Shown here: in pieces, positions 34,290 to 45,208 of the stretch
Numbering within the stretch: position 1 is the first letter of the stretch
Layout of the letters: every line of letters begins with the position of its first letter
Source of the DNA: Synaphobranchus kaupii
Taxonomy: Eukaryota; Chordata; Actinopteri; Anguilliformes; Synaphobranchidae
Assembly: GCA_029718625.1 (NCBI GenBank)
Contig: CM056389.1
Location: 11,798,880 to 11,862,879, forward strand
DNA length: 64,000 nt
Direction: 5' to 3'
The notes under the pieces: model-generated
What the model saw: only the letters and a program-made list of their open reading frames with translations
The model's database searches: none
Told to the model about the DNA's origin: nothing
Made by a program: the position numbers and the translations under genes

Positions 34290-35324
34290 GTCAGCAGACG
34301 TGGGAGTTGTTCAGCTTGATTAGCCATTCTGCCTCAGACAAAATCCATCCTCTTTCGAGAGGCACAGTAACTCCATAGGTTATGCATTTCATTTAAACAC
34401 AAGCAGAGACAAACATAATTTTCCATGTTCTATTATTAATTTTTTTTTTTTTATTAGGTGCATAACTGTATAACAGTTAGGCATTGGACTACTGTAGCTA
34501 CCGGAAAAGCAGTAAAAATAAAAAACTGTGGAGATCAACATGGGATGCTCCTCCTCGCACTGCTTTGTGTTAACTTTGTGGTGTTTCTCAGTGGCAGTTT
34601 GCAAAGACGGCACAGGAATCAACACTTAATACTGCCCAGATACAGTCTTCCCCAAACTGATTACATGAATTAAGAAAAAAAAAAAAAGGAAGCACGTAAA
34701 TCACTGTTTGGGGTTTATCTGAGTTTAACTAGCCACTGTCTCATTCCTCAAAGCAACGTAGAAGGATAGAGTTTTATCCACAGAGGGATGCGATAAAAGT
34801 TGTGCAACTTGTCTCTCGGCGTGGAGTCGAACGCGCCGTGCACAGACGCGTATGGCCTCCCCAGTCCCCATGGCTCGGCAACAGATGGCTTTTCAGGACA
34901 CAAACATCAGCGGAGTTAATTAAGAATCCCCCTCCGCCGACGGAGACGTAGCTAATGCGGTCTCCGGGCCCCTTCGCGGGAAGACGAAGCCTCTACAGCA
35001 GTTTTTCCACACAGTTTTACAAAAAAAAAAAAAAGAAATAAATAAAAAATAAAAGAGCAGCAGCTTCTACGGTATCGCAATGTCCCCTCCGCCCCCCCCC
35101 TACTTTGAGGGGAATCAATTCCGATGTAACCGTGGCGACTGACTCAGCGTGAGGTATGAATTTCCCTACGTGCGCAGAGAGCGTTAGACGCCTAAAGTAG
35201 CGATTATAAAATGCGGCAGGAGAGAGAGAGAAAGAAAGAGAGAGAGAAAGAGAGGAAATATAACAGTGGAAAGTCTACCCGTGTTGAAAGCTAAATCGAA
35301 GAGCTTACATGTTATCCTTTCCAC

Positions 35325-35600
35325 TTCGCCGCCAATTTTGACCCGGAGACCGGCCTCCTACGCGGGGAGAATTCCCGTCAGGTCTCACGGGAGACGAGAC
35401 CGCCCTGCGCCACGCAGGTTACGCGAAAATCTGGTCCCCCCCCCCCCGACTTCCATTAGCGCGGGCTAACCGCGCGCTTTTGCGGCGGCTGGGGTTCGTG
35501 AAGAAAAAAAAAAAAAAGGCCGGCTCTCACCTGCGCGCGTCGCCGGGAAACACCAGGAGGCCACTGGGGGAGGAAAGCGGGAATTAAAGGTAGCGGGACT
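35325..35600. other. CpG-rich segment
   Basis: Dense CpG, for example CGCGCGCTTTTGCGGCGGC and CCTGCGCGCGTCGCCGG, unlike the AT-rich surroundings. It could be a CpG island of an unannotated promoter; no adjacent exon or TATA-type arrangement was found. Confidence 0.4.
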
Positions 35601-36449
35601 CGCCCGTTACGCAACATCGGTGTCACGCTGCCTTTGCTGTGCGCTTGTATGCGCTACAAGTAGTGATCGAATTGTAAAAAATCTTTCAGGGGGGATGGTG
35701 GGGTCTGTGGCATCAACAATCAAAGGGGACGGAAAAGGGCGATGCCCGTTTTACAAAGGGGGGTGGTTTTTGTCCATTTTTTTAACAGGGGGAATGGCAT
35801 CCCCTTGCATCCCCCCTCAAATCCACCCCTGGCTAGAAAGCATCCGACTGGCTCTGCCCAATCAGCTTAAAATAGCGGAAGAGAGACTGATTGGACGGTT
35901 ATGTCTCACGGAGTCTCTGAGCTGCTTGACTAAATCATTATTACTGTATAAGGGGAACAAATGTTTACAGATCGGGTAACAGCGACACGAGCAGCCGGTC
36001 ACGGACGATACGGTTCAATGTCTTATTTTTTCCCGTGCATTTACTGACGTGTAAATGTCAGAAAACAACGCTATAGTGTGTAGGGGGGAATTATGGGAAA
36101 AACAGCATTTCCCTTTCAAACTTTTTCAAAGTGCTGCGTGACCCTTGCTTGTTTGTTTCCGTGGTAGCACCGATTGATTTTTAAGCTCAGAGACGCCGTG
36201 AACAGCAGACCAGAACAAATGAGTCTAGCACCTGAAAGCAATTATGCGACGCCAAAAAAGGCCTGCCTTATAAAATACCTATCTCTATTAAAAGGATTCT
36301 CAATGATTTTTACCTGCTCATCTCACTGCAGGATCTGGCCATTTGGGCCACAATCATGTATTAAAGAGGCTGAAAGGGCCTGCAGATTTGTACAGCTTCA
36401 ATAGATTCACAAACTAAAGGAAAAGTTTCAAACTTCCAGTGTCATCAGC

Positions 36450-36600
36450 CCAGTATTGGGAACTGAGTTTGCACATAAGAGTTTGCAGGTTTTAATCCTC
36501 AGATGGGGCACTGCAGAGGTGCCCTTGAGCACGGTAATTAAACTGAATTACTTTAGTGAACTACCCAGCTCGACAGACTAAAATTAAAAACCCATGAAGA
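36450..36600 (+). mobile_element. tRNA-derived SINE (plus orientation), decayed
   Basis: Same layout as the SINE at 24650-24842, in opposite orientation: a TTGGGAACTGAGTTTGCAC stretch, a decayed B box (AGGTTTTAATCC near 36487-36498), GGGGCACTGCAGAGGTGCCC, then a segment with TTGAGCACGGTAATTAAACT and CTACCCAGCTCG. The pol III box has lost its CG. Confidence 0.6.
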
Positions 36601-38340
36601 ATTTTGCAATGTTTTTTTTGTTTTTTCAAAATTATAAGTCAGTGTTCTAGAATTTCATTGTTGTCACCAGTAGTGATTGTTTCATCAGCACTAGAATGTT
36701 CAGTTAAGAACATTCTCATTGGATATGTCATCTAACACCTTAAAGGGTTAATTTAAAAAAACATAAGCTATGTAAGAGGTGCTAATTGCTAAAAATGCAA
36801 TGTAATGCCACTGGAGCTTGTTTTCAGAGAGCACCCGTCTCCTTAGCGAGTAGCGACATGTCCTCGTTTCTGTTTTGCCTTACGTTGTCTCACACCTCTC
36901 CATTTTCAAGGGGTGTGCAAAGGCGTCATCACCCCCCAGATAACGGTCCTCCACAGATCGCAGCGGCAAGACACGCACCTACATTCCAAACTCCAACACC
37001 CCTACATACCGAGGAAGGAAGTGCACTTGCATTGAAGCCCCACTACAGCCATTACAGTCCACGGGCCGATCTCTCATCAGGAGGAGCGTGGCAAAACCAC
37101 AGAAGAAACTGCTGAGAAACCGCACTTCCCTTCTTCTTTCCCAAGCTGATTTTGCGGCGACCGCCCTCCCTCCCTCCCTCCCCTCTCGTCGCCCGTGTCT
37201 CGGGGGAGCACGCACAAAGGTCACGGAGGGTGACATCGTGGGCTCGAACCTTTCGTCGCGACGAATTAACACCTCCAATTTCACATCCAACACATCCAAT
37301 TTCATTACTTTGCCGGAACTCTGAAGAGTCATTATGGAGGGAAAAGAGACATAATTACTCCTTTCTGGGTGATGTTTTTATGGAGTAATTAACCAGTCGG
37401 CCTGCTGAGAACAAGGCTTATCTGTCAAGGTGAGAGAGAGCGAGAGATAGGGGATGGACCCGCTTTGTTTTCAAGGCACTGTGCGCCTGAAAATAGACAC
37501 ATCATGCTTGTATAAAATATTTACTTTAAATATCACATATTTATTAAAAGCTACAGGACGAGTACTTACTGGACTGTGTCTATTGTTAGTCGGAAGCACT
37601 GAGCACCACACAGCCAGACTGTGCCAAACAGCACAAGTCCCAAACCTAGCAGTCTGAGGCAAGCACTGTGGTAAACTTCCACTCACAAGGGATTAGGAAA
37701 GGGGCTGTGAATTAAATCAACCGAAGGCCGAGAACATTTACCCAATATCCTACCAGGAATGTCCTGAGTTTAGCCTGTGTAGTAAATGTAGGTGAATATC
37801 CCGCTCCGTCCTTCCATCTGTCCGTCCGTCCAGCAGAGGACAGAAGCCCCCGGAGGGCCACACGGTCACCCGCCCGTCCGCCGCCCTTCCGCGGCGGGGC
37901 CCCCCAGCCGAGTCGGAGCGGCTTATCGCCAACGGCAATAGCAGACATCTGCGCGGAGGCGATCCTCCTCATTATTTATTCCAGTGAAAGGTGAGTAAAT
38001 AAGGCTGAAATAATGAGGCCGATCGCACACAGACCCCCCCCTAAATATCGGGCTGATGGATTGGCTTTGGAGAGCTCGTAAATAACCCAGCGGCGCTCTG
38101 GAGACGCCGGCCGGGACACGGGGGTGCGCTGTGCTCCCCTTCACTGTGCCAGAGCGTCCGCTCGGGAAAGGCGCAAGAGCATTCCTCTGCACAAATGTGG
38201 GGCGGGATCAGGGCTATAGTACGGAATTCTGGGCCCTGTGCAAATGCAGTCTATGTGTGGCCCCCCTTAAAACTGTACGCGAAAGCAAACTTATTTTAGT
38301 GCAGGTCTTTTGAGCCCCCACTGTTTTAGGTAGTTCGGTA
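36601..38340. other. Gene-free DNA
   Basis: No gene recognised. Short CCCT repeat near 37168-37185. CpG-rich patch at 37800-37960. Segment 38200-38330 (ATTCTGGGCCCTGTGCAAA) resembles a fish transposon I cannot name. Confidence 0.5.
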
Positions 38341-38659
38341 AAACCTTATTTTAAGGTTCCGTTATAAAGAATTTGTAAACCATTAATAAATGATCTATTA
38401 AGCATTTATAAAGTGTTTTTTCTAATGACGACTTATTATAAGAACTCATATTTGTAAAGCATTAGTTAATAGTTAATATGTGTGCAATCGTGTATGACGC
38501 ATTCATAAACTCAACTGCACCACCTAAACTAAACCCTGGCCACAGTTTATTGTGCATTCATATGAATTAAGTTAGTAAGATATAATAACACGTATACACG
38601 TATAAGCAAAGCATTAGATTGGTTTACAAATTCTTTATAATGCAACCTTAAATAAAGTG
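38341..38659. mobile_element. MITE with TTATAAAGAATTTG ends
   Basis: 319 bp. Left end AAACCTTATTTTAAGGTTCC and right end (inverse) CACTTTATTTAAGGTTGC, both continuing ATTATAAAG or GTTATAAAG then AATTTGTAAACC. About 40-bp imperfect inverted repeats; interior AT-rich with no frame. Confidence 0.75.
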
Positions 38660-41029
38660 CTAACGTCAGTTCTACAATCACCCCCACCCCACCCTAGGAC
38701 ACCCTGGATGGGACACAGCCCACGGACACCACGCTCAGGTGATTCTAGATTCTGTGCTGGGGGTGCGGGTTCTGACAAAATTGCTGACCAGGCATTGGGG
38801 AGGGGGGGGTTATGTAATACCTTTTACTTGATATTTAATGCTGGCTATTTAAATATTCGGTGCACGCGTGAAATCAAAGGTGCAAAAGACCAGGAGCCCA
38901 CAATACGGAACAGAAGTACAGGACGTGCCGTTTTTGGGCTGTTCTGGCAAACACGGGACAGCTGGCGACGCTACCTGCACGCACGAAGGTCCCCGTGGAC
39001 CGCGGCGTAACGCGGCGGCTTTGATTTACACGGCCCGCCTACACACACAGAGGGAATGTTGTGTTCAGAGAGAGGGATGTGTTACAGGACGTCTGCTCCA
39101 GTCTGAAGCCAAGGTATACAAACATCCATCAAGACAAAAAATGAACAGTCTAAAAATCTACTTAGATTTAGAGTTTGGAGTAGATTTTACTCTGACGGCG
39201 TACAGTATATCTGATCCCTCTTGCATCTAAGATCTGTAACAATAAAAAAAAAACATTTCACCATCAACAATTGTCTGATCCAGACACAACACCAAAACAC
39301 AATAACGTCAACGACGATTTTCACGTCTATGGTACTACGACCATGCTGACGCATATTGTAATTAGCACACTATATCCAGCGTAGACAAGACTGATCTAGC
39401 CTGCTTATCGAGAAGACACGGAGGGGCATAGTATACCACACACACTTAGGCAAACAAAGCAAATCTGCTTTAATCTGTCCTTGATAAAACAATGGCAGAG
39501 TCTCCCCCACCCCCCCCCCCCCCCCCAACCCCATCCACTTCACGTGTTCAAAGCTCTACATGTTTTCCATGCAAAGGATGGTTATTTATTAGCAGAGATT
39601 AATTAAAGATATGTGTTCATTTCCTTGGGGGGGGGGAGACTGAATGGGAAAACAAAAGGGCCTTGTTTACGGCGGGCCCCTCTCGTATCCCGGCCTGAGA
39701 CGAGCGGGGGAGGCCCCCGGGTCCCTGACGAAGTGGGGGGGGCCTCGCGGGTGTGAAAACCTCCGACGAGGCACCGCGTTCAAACACGTTCAAACAACTG
39801 CTTTCCCTGTCGTCATTCTTACTGTGCGTGCGTGCGTGCGTGCGTGCGTGCCGAAAAATAGTGCCGTTAGCTACAGAGACAAGCTTTAAACTGTATATAA
39901 CATTTCTATCAAGAGCAGTTTCCTGACTATTGAGAAGAGCCCGTTCACAATGTTTTATAAGCCCTGGGTTTCCCCATTCAAGTTATAAGCAATGGAAAGC
40001 TGCTCTGGACAAGACATGTAATGCCCAGTGAATGGCGACAGGCAATGCTGTACAAAGCATGTGTAAGTAACCGAGCCATTACTTGGCTAATTAGGTAATA
40101 TTGTGATCATTTCCAGACATATAAGCACAGTGTTGCTGAGGACTGTGGATGAGGAGATGAACGGGACCCTAACAGGCCTTCTCTGGGGACCCTAACAGGC
40201 CTTCTCTGGCCTGGTTATGACTGCCCATCCATTATTGGTGATGGTCTGTGTGACAGCCATTAAGGCAATAAACGTATTTGAAATTTCAGGCCGGACGCAC
40301 AGAAAACGTCACGGTGCATTTGCTTTGCGTGCCTCACGGCATGTGGCCGTGTTACTAATCACAGAGGAATACATGTAATAAACATCATTTGATGCATTTG
40401 TATTTAAATTAATAATAATAAAAAACACAACAAAAAATGTATTGTTAAATATTTTATTTGACTGTGACTCTGATATTATTTATACCAAACGGATGCATTT
40501 TAAAAGTAAGACTGGATGTTGAAATTCATGTATATTTATGTGCATAATTTAACTATTTACATCAAGTTTAAAATGCATGTTGGTTTATTACCTTTCTAAT
40601 ACTTCCTGTTCATACTGGGGATTGGCAAAACTCGAAAAATCGCAAAAAGGTTACACGGTACAAAAAAAAACTAAAAAACTTTTAAACGACAAGGTCCAGG
40701 GGGATTTGTTTTTCTAAATGTGCCTCATTTCAATATACACTACAACCAACACACTACCCAAACTACAGATAAGATGTGCTTTAAATATAAAGTTGCAAAA
40801 GCAGCCACAAAGCGGACTTCAAAAGAGCACACATCACAGTAAAGTAGCACATGGTGGACAACTTCAAATGCGTTGAGAGGATATAACAGCAATATGGTGT
40901 TGGGTTTACTGAGTCTTTTAAAATAAATCTATGAAATAATCTATAAAATAAAAAAAACAGCTAAATATGAAATGAGTAGCCTATGTTTTATTTAAGGGAC
41001 AACAAGGAAAAAGTCAAGAAAGCTTTCCT
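38660..41029. other. Gene-free DNA
   Basis: No gene recognised. C run with A interruptions at 39503-39532, (TGCG)n at 39825-39851, A or T-rich segments near 40400-40600 and 40930-40960. Confidence 0.5.
40161..40213 (+). repeat. Small tandem duplication
   Basis: GGGACCCTAACAGGCC plus TTCTCTG occurs twice in a row; a third CTGGCCTGG follows. Confidence 0.85.
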
Positions 41030-41470
41030 TTAATAAGAACAGCGACAGCACTGGTCACGTTTTCTTGCCTGTTTTTTTCCGCTTCTTTTCCAAGTGAAAG
41101 CTCTCATTGATGGTTGCTGATAATTATATGTGGTAGGGCTTGAGGTGATAGCGTGGCTGCTACATGGCTCGTCACTCACAGTCACTGTCGAGTGTTTATA
41201 TCGCACATGATTTTCCACCGTTCCAGCGCCGGTGGAGTATGTTAGCTCAACGTCGTCTTTGACTTTTATTTTCTGAAATCTGCTCAAAGCGAGACAAAAT
41301 GGAACAACTACGTTCTTTGAGAAGCATTTCCATTTCCTTCGATTTTTCCCCACGCGCAATTGGACGATTGAGAGCTGATCAAAGGACCGTCCTTTCCCCA
41401 TGTTTGATATCATAACCTCACTCAAGTCAATCAAAACTGACAACAGATCAGCACTAATGCTTTTAAACAC
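41030..41470 (-). pseudogene. Degenerate BED-type zinc finger frame (hAT)
   Basis: 146-codon frame. Residues about 46-100 hold RKWKCFSKN and, later, TYSTGAGTVENHVRYKHS, which resembles the H-x4-5-H half of BED fingers (compare NHLRxxH). The Cys pair expected upstream is incomplete: only one Cys fits. The following QQPSMRAF resembles the linker before the hAT transposase core, after which the frame ends. A decayed DNA-binding domain is the likeliest reading; no catalytic residue is present, so the protein would not be a working transposase. Confidence 0.4.
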
Positions 41471-41637
41471 GGGCCTACGACAATCACAGTGAGCGAGAAT
41501 AGGACACTGTAAAAGAAAAAGGTTTTCATTATTTTAATAACTTGGCGCTTTAAAAAAAAAAATGTTTAATCGGTTAGAGATTTTCCTAAACCTTTAGAAT
41601 TTCTGTTAACGTTAACGATTAAATGTCGCAGCCCTAG
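41030..41637 (-). mobile_element. Probable hAT transposon 5' end (decayed)
   Basis: On the minus strand the unit starts CTAGGGCTGCGACATTTAAT at 41637, a start common to fish hAT elements, followed by a BED-like zinc finger frame at 41470-41030. No catalytic transposase part was seen to the left. Boundary on the left unknown. Confidence 0.5.
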
Positions 41638-43671
41638 TTCATATGTTAAGTCATTTCCTGCTTTCCCCATCACGGGCCTTTTTCTCAGTGTGGAGCACGA
41701 GACTTTGAAAGATCGAGTTCTATATTTGAACGTTTCCAGCATTAACCAAAAGCAGCCCACCACAGCTTCTGAGTCATGACAGGACATTGTTTCACATGAT
41801 TGAGTTGAGCCGGTGGAGCGATCACAGATGTTCAATATCAGAACAACAGCGCAAAAGTCCCATTGCTTTTCCTTGGCCTCAATGTAAGCGGTTACGCTGC
41901 AGGTACCAGTAACGCTAGGCGCCTGGTTTTTACTAAGACCTTCAGCGTGTGCAAAACACACAAAACCAATAACATGATCAATGATTGGTCATGGCATTTG
42001 TTTTGCACCAATCATTGGTTGTGTTATTAGTTTTGGTCTTAGCGAATCAGTCCCTAAGAGTTGTGACTGTTGCGACGTGCACCGATAAGCTGCTGCACGT
42101 CTTGCGACTGCGAGGTGGGTCTGTCGAATCGGCGATGGTTGAAATGCACGTCGCTGCGCCGCTCTCCAGACAGTCTGTCCATGTTTTGGCAGCAGCCCCA
42201 GTACGAGCATCTGTTAGAACAAATGGTTCTTGTGTTTGCAATAAATAAATAAATGAATAAATGAATAAATAATAACAAGGAAAAGGCAGCTTGTGTCAAT
42301 ACAGTGCGATTCAATGCTTCCACTGTAACAGGAAACAAAACAAAACAAAACATCGCAGAATCACAAAGGCTGAACGAAAGTGGATAGATTTGCCTCATTT
42401 TTAATGAATGTTTAGCAAAGCAGCCATAGTATCTGCTAACTGCCATCTTCATAATGGATTTTTGGATCACGGTGTCTCTGAAGTCAACGTTCAAACGGGC
42501 ATAACTTATCAGCAAACAGAAGAGAACTGGAAGAAAATAACGCAGAAATATCTCATTAAAGACCCGCCACTTTTTTCTCAACTATTTTTCAATTGATTTG
42601 CATGAAAAAAGAAAAGATCCATGGAAAGGACAGGAATACTTCCTCCAATGAATTTACCGCACTTGAAACCTGTTAGATAAGGCAAAACAAAAATGATGAG
42701 GACACACTACTGTAGTTTTATCGCCCTAGGCTTGCTTTTGTGGGGTTTGTGACAAATGTTTGTAAAATGTGCAACAGGACATACATTTGATTTGATTAGT
42801 TTTGTCTGTGCTCAATCCAGACAAACATGCATGTATCATGTGACCAGATAGCAGTTTCAGAATTATCTTGGCTCATGGGTCCCCAGCGCTAGTATTGGAA
42901 TGCTGGCATTCTTTGTTAATCTGCACTTAATAAATCAATCAAAGCTGTTGATTGATCACAGTTCTATCACCTCACATGGTTTCTTGGATCTTAACAGTTT
43001 TCTGATTTCAAGGTCAAAACTAAAACCAGAATACCCTTTGGATGCTTTAGACAAAAAAAAGAAGTTGAGATAAAAAAAATGAATGAAATCCCTATTGCCA
43101 GGCATAGAAAGGGTTGGCCTCACGCCCCAAATACATTTTAGGACCATGTCCACACTCGGGAAGAGGGCTACGTCTAGGAAATTATGCCAGGGCGATTATC
43201 CCTTCATCAATGCAATGCTTTCACGTACTGGCAGTCAGGTGAGGCCTCCAGGAAGTAATTGGCACTTTTTTCTGAGTGAGTTTACATTAAAATGTTAGTG
43301 AATTATGCTTTCAGCATCACAATGCTTTTTACATTGCTGCCCCCCCCCCCCACCCTTCAATATAAGTCATTAACCAACTTGGGAGACAGTCAGTCTTTTG
43401 ATCCCTGAAAAATTATGCTATTTCAAATTAATATTCTTCTTTATGTCAAATGCATGGTGTGTTTGATGCTCTCGTTCAGCCAGAATTTCAATCTCAGGCT
43501 CCCCACTTTCTGCCTGCTTCAGGGTCAACAGAGGCCTTGAAAACAATTTTGACTTTGAAATGAGTGGGAACCCTGCATCTAATTATGTTATTTATACACG
43601 CCGTAATGGCCTAATGCCAGATAAAAGCGTCCATACAAACAGCAGCATCTCACGTGCACACATACACGCAT

Positions 43672-43675
<4 letters not shown>
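41638..43675. other. Gene-free DNA
   Basis: No gene recognised. Open frames at 41566-41961 (minus, 131 codons) and 42054-42581 (minus, 175 codons) show no domain and were not called. Stretches such as 43430-43570 look unique and non-coding. Confidence 0.45.
41932..42042. repeat. Imperfect inverted repeat
   Basis: CTAAGACC and AAAACCAATAACA, then TCAATGATTGGT, on the left match the inverse of the right arm ACCAATCATTGG, TGTTATTAGTTTTGGTCTTAG. Left arm carries an extra 20 bases. Short spacer with TGTTTTGC against GCAAAACA. Confidence 0.75.

Positions 43676-43751
<76 letters not shown>
43676..43751. repeat. (CA)n microsatellite
   Basis: About 37 uninterrupted CA units. Its complement, a TG tract of similar length, lies 120 bp downstream. 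Confidence 0.97.
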
Positions 43752-43870
43752 CATGTCTATTCAAGCAGCACATTGTTAAAATCATATCTAGCGAAACTGA
43801 AAAGCAGGCAGACTAAATGTGGATGTGTCACTTTCACAAGGACCTTTCTCTATGTTGACCATCTGGGCAC

Positions 43871-43873
43871 TGT

Positions 43874-43925
<52 letters not shown>
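43871..43925. repeat. (TG)n microsatellite
   Basis: About 27 TG units with one ATG interruption. Forms an inverted pair with the CA tract at 43676-43751. Confidence 0.97.
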
Positions 43926-43926
<1 letters not shown>

Positions 43927-45176
43927 GTAGTACCTTGTATGTCCATTTTTCTAATTTTTTTTAATTTTTTTTATGATATATTGAAAGGTAGCATATGCAT
44001 GCACTGTAAATGTCTCTAAGCTCAACAACAATAATGCTACCTTGGTAAATAATAAGTAAATCTAAAAATAAACATTATTTTATTCCTGTGAAATCGCTCA
44101 GGAATTGCATTGTTGGAAGGGTTTTGTGAGGTTGAACTTTGACCCGGCTTCTTGAACAGCGGCATAGACTACTGAAGCTATTGTCTGAGACTGGTTCAAA
44201 GTGACTACAGTATATATGGGTAGGCATGAAAACATACGCTTTGTACAACGCACAGCTTCAAGAGATGTTATTTATAACTACACATTTTTCTGATGTCTTG
44301 ACAGCCAAGGCTGCTCAAGTAAATTGTCTGCTGTTTACTTTGACCAAAAGCAGATTCGATCATAGCCATAATCGTTGATTCAAGTGCCGAGGGCAAACAT
44401 ACCTGCTTTAATACGCAGTAAAGTTTGATTTTCTTGTTTAGGCCTACTTGGTAAATAAAGAGCATTCTAATGAATTGCCTTCTTAAAGCCCATGCCTTTT
44501 GCAGTTCCTAAACAATAATATATAAGTAGCCTGCAGACAATACGCCTTTGGAAAGTACTATGCCATGATCTGCATACGTGTATGCTTTTTTTCTTATTAT
44601 TTTGTCCATGAAGCATCAATTAAGTCAATAAAAATTACATTTGTTCAGATATTAGTCGTGAAATGAGATTTTATTTTGTACGTGGAGATTAATTGTATTT
44701 TGTGCACTTATTTGTATGTTTTTCTGTGCTTTCCTGGGTTAACTCCTGTCCTAATACTGAAACCCACACCTTTTAAGCCCCAAGTCCCAGATACTCACGT
44801 GCCAGTGGACTAAATAGTAGCACTTAGAAGGATTATAGATCGTTGGCACTGGCCACTGTCATTAGGAATTAGTCTGGCTGGTTTGGATAGTAATGTCTTA
44901 CAAGAGTGCAAAAACGGAGTCTTCTACAGGACACCATGTCGAGCGATGCACAAGCCACGTTCTGTCACACAGAAACGGCCAACGGTTTGACCTGACCTTG
45001 AGTCATCCTTACCACATGTTCACACTCGACCACACTGCCTGGAGTGTGATGGAAATACGGAAATGATCCGCGGCATTAAGACGCAGCCAGAGATCGTCTT
45101 ATAGAGGGTCTCTGACACAGCACACTGTAGCTATGATAGATATGCTGATGGACCCGTTTTCCCTGAACCTGAATTT
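43926..45176. other. Gene-free DNA
   Basis: No gene or transposon recognised; AT-rich with T runs near 43951-43972. Confidence 0.5.
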
Positions 45177-45208
45177 GGGGGGGGGGGGGGGGGGGGGGGG
45201 GCGGGGGG
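45177..45208 (+). repeat. Poly-G run
   Basis: 25 consecutive G, one C, then six G. Length in the assembly may be unreliable. Confidence 0.9.

Noticed and set aside
35620..35979. 119-codon plus-strand frame
   Set aside because: It crosses a repeat-like segment rich in G and C runs and shows no domain.
41566..41961. 131-codon minus-strand frame
   Set aside because: It spans the hAT-like terminus at 41637 and its upstream DNA, so it does not respect element boundaries; no domain recognised.
42054..42581. 175-codon minus-strand frame
   Set aside because: It runs through AT-rich sequence, with no domain and no sign of splice or start context.
43560..44019. His/Thr- and Cys/Val-rich frames over the CA and TG tracts
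   Set aside because: Translation of dinucleotide repeats; the same happens at 13215-13457, 25526-26087, 57266-57610 and 61843-62347.
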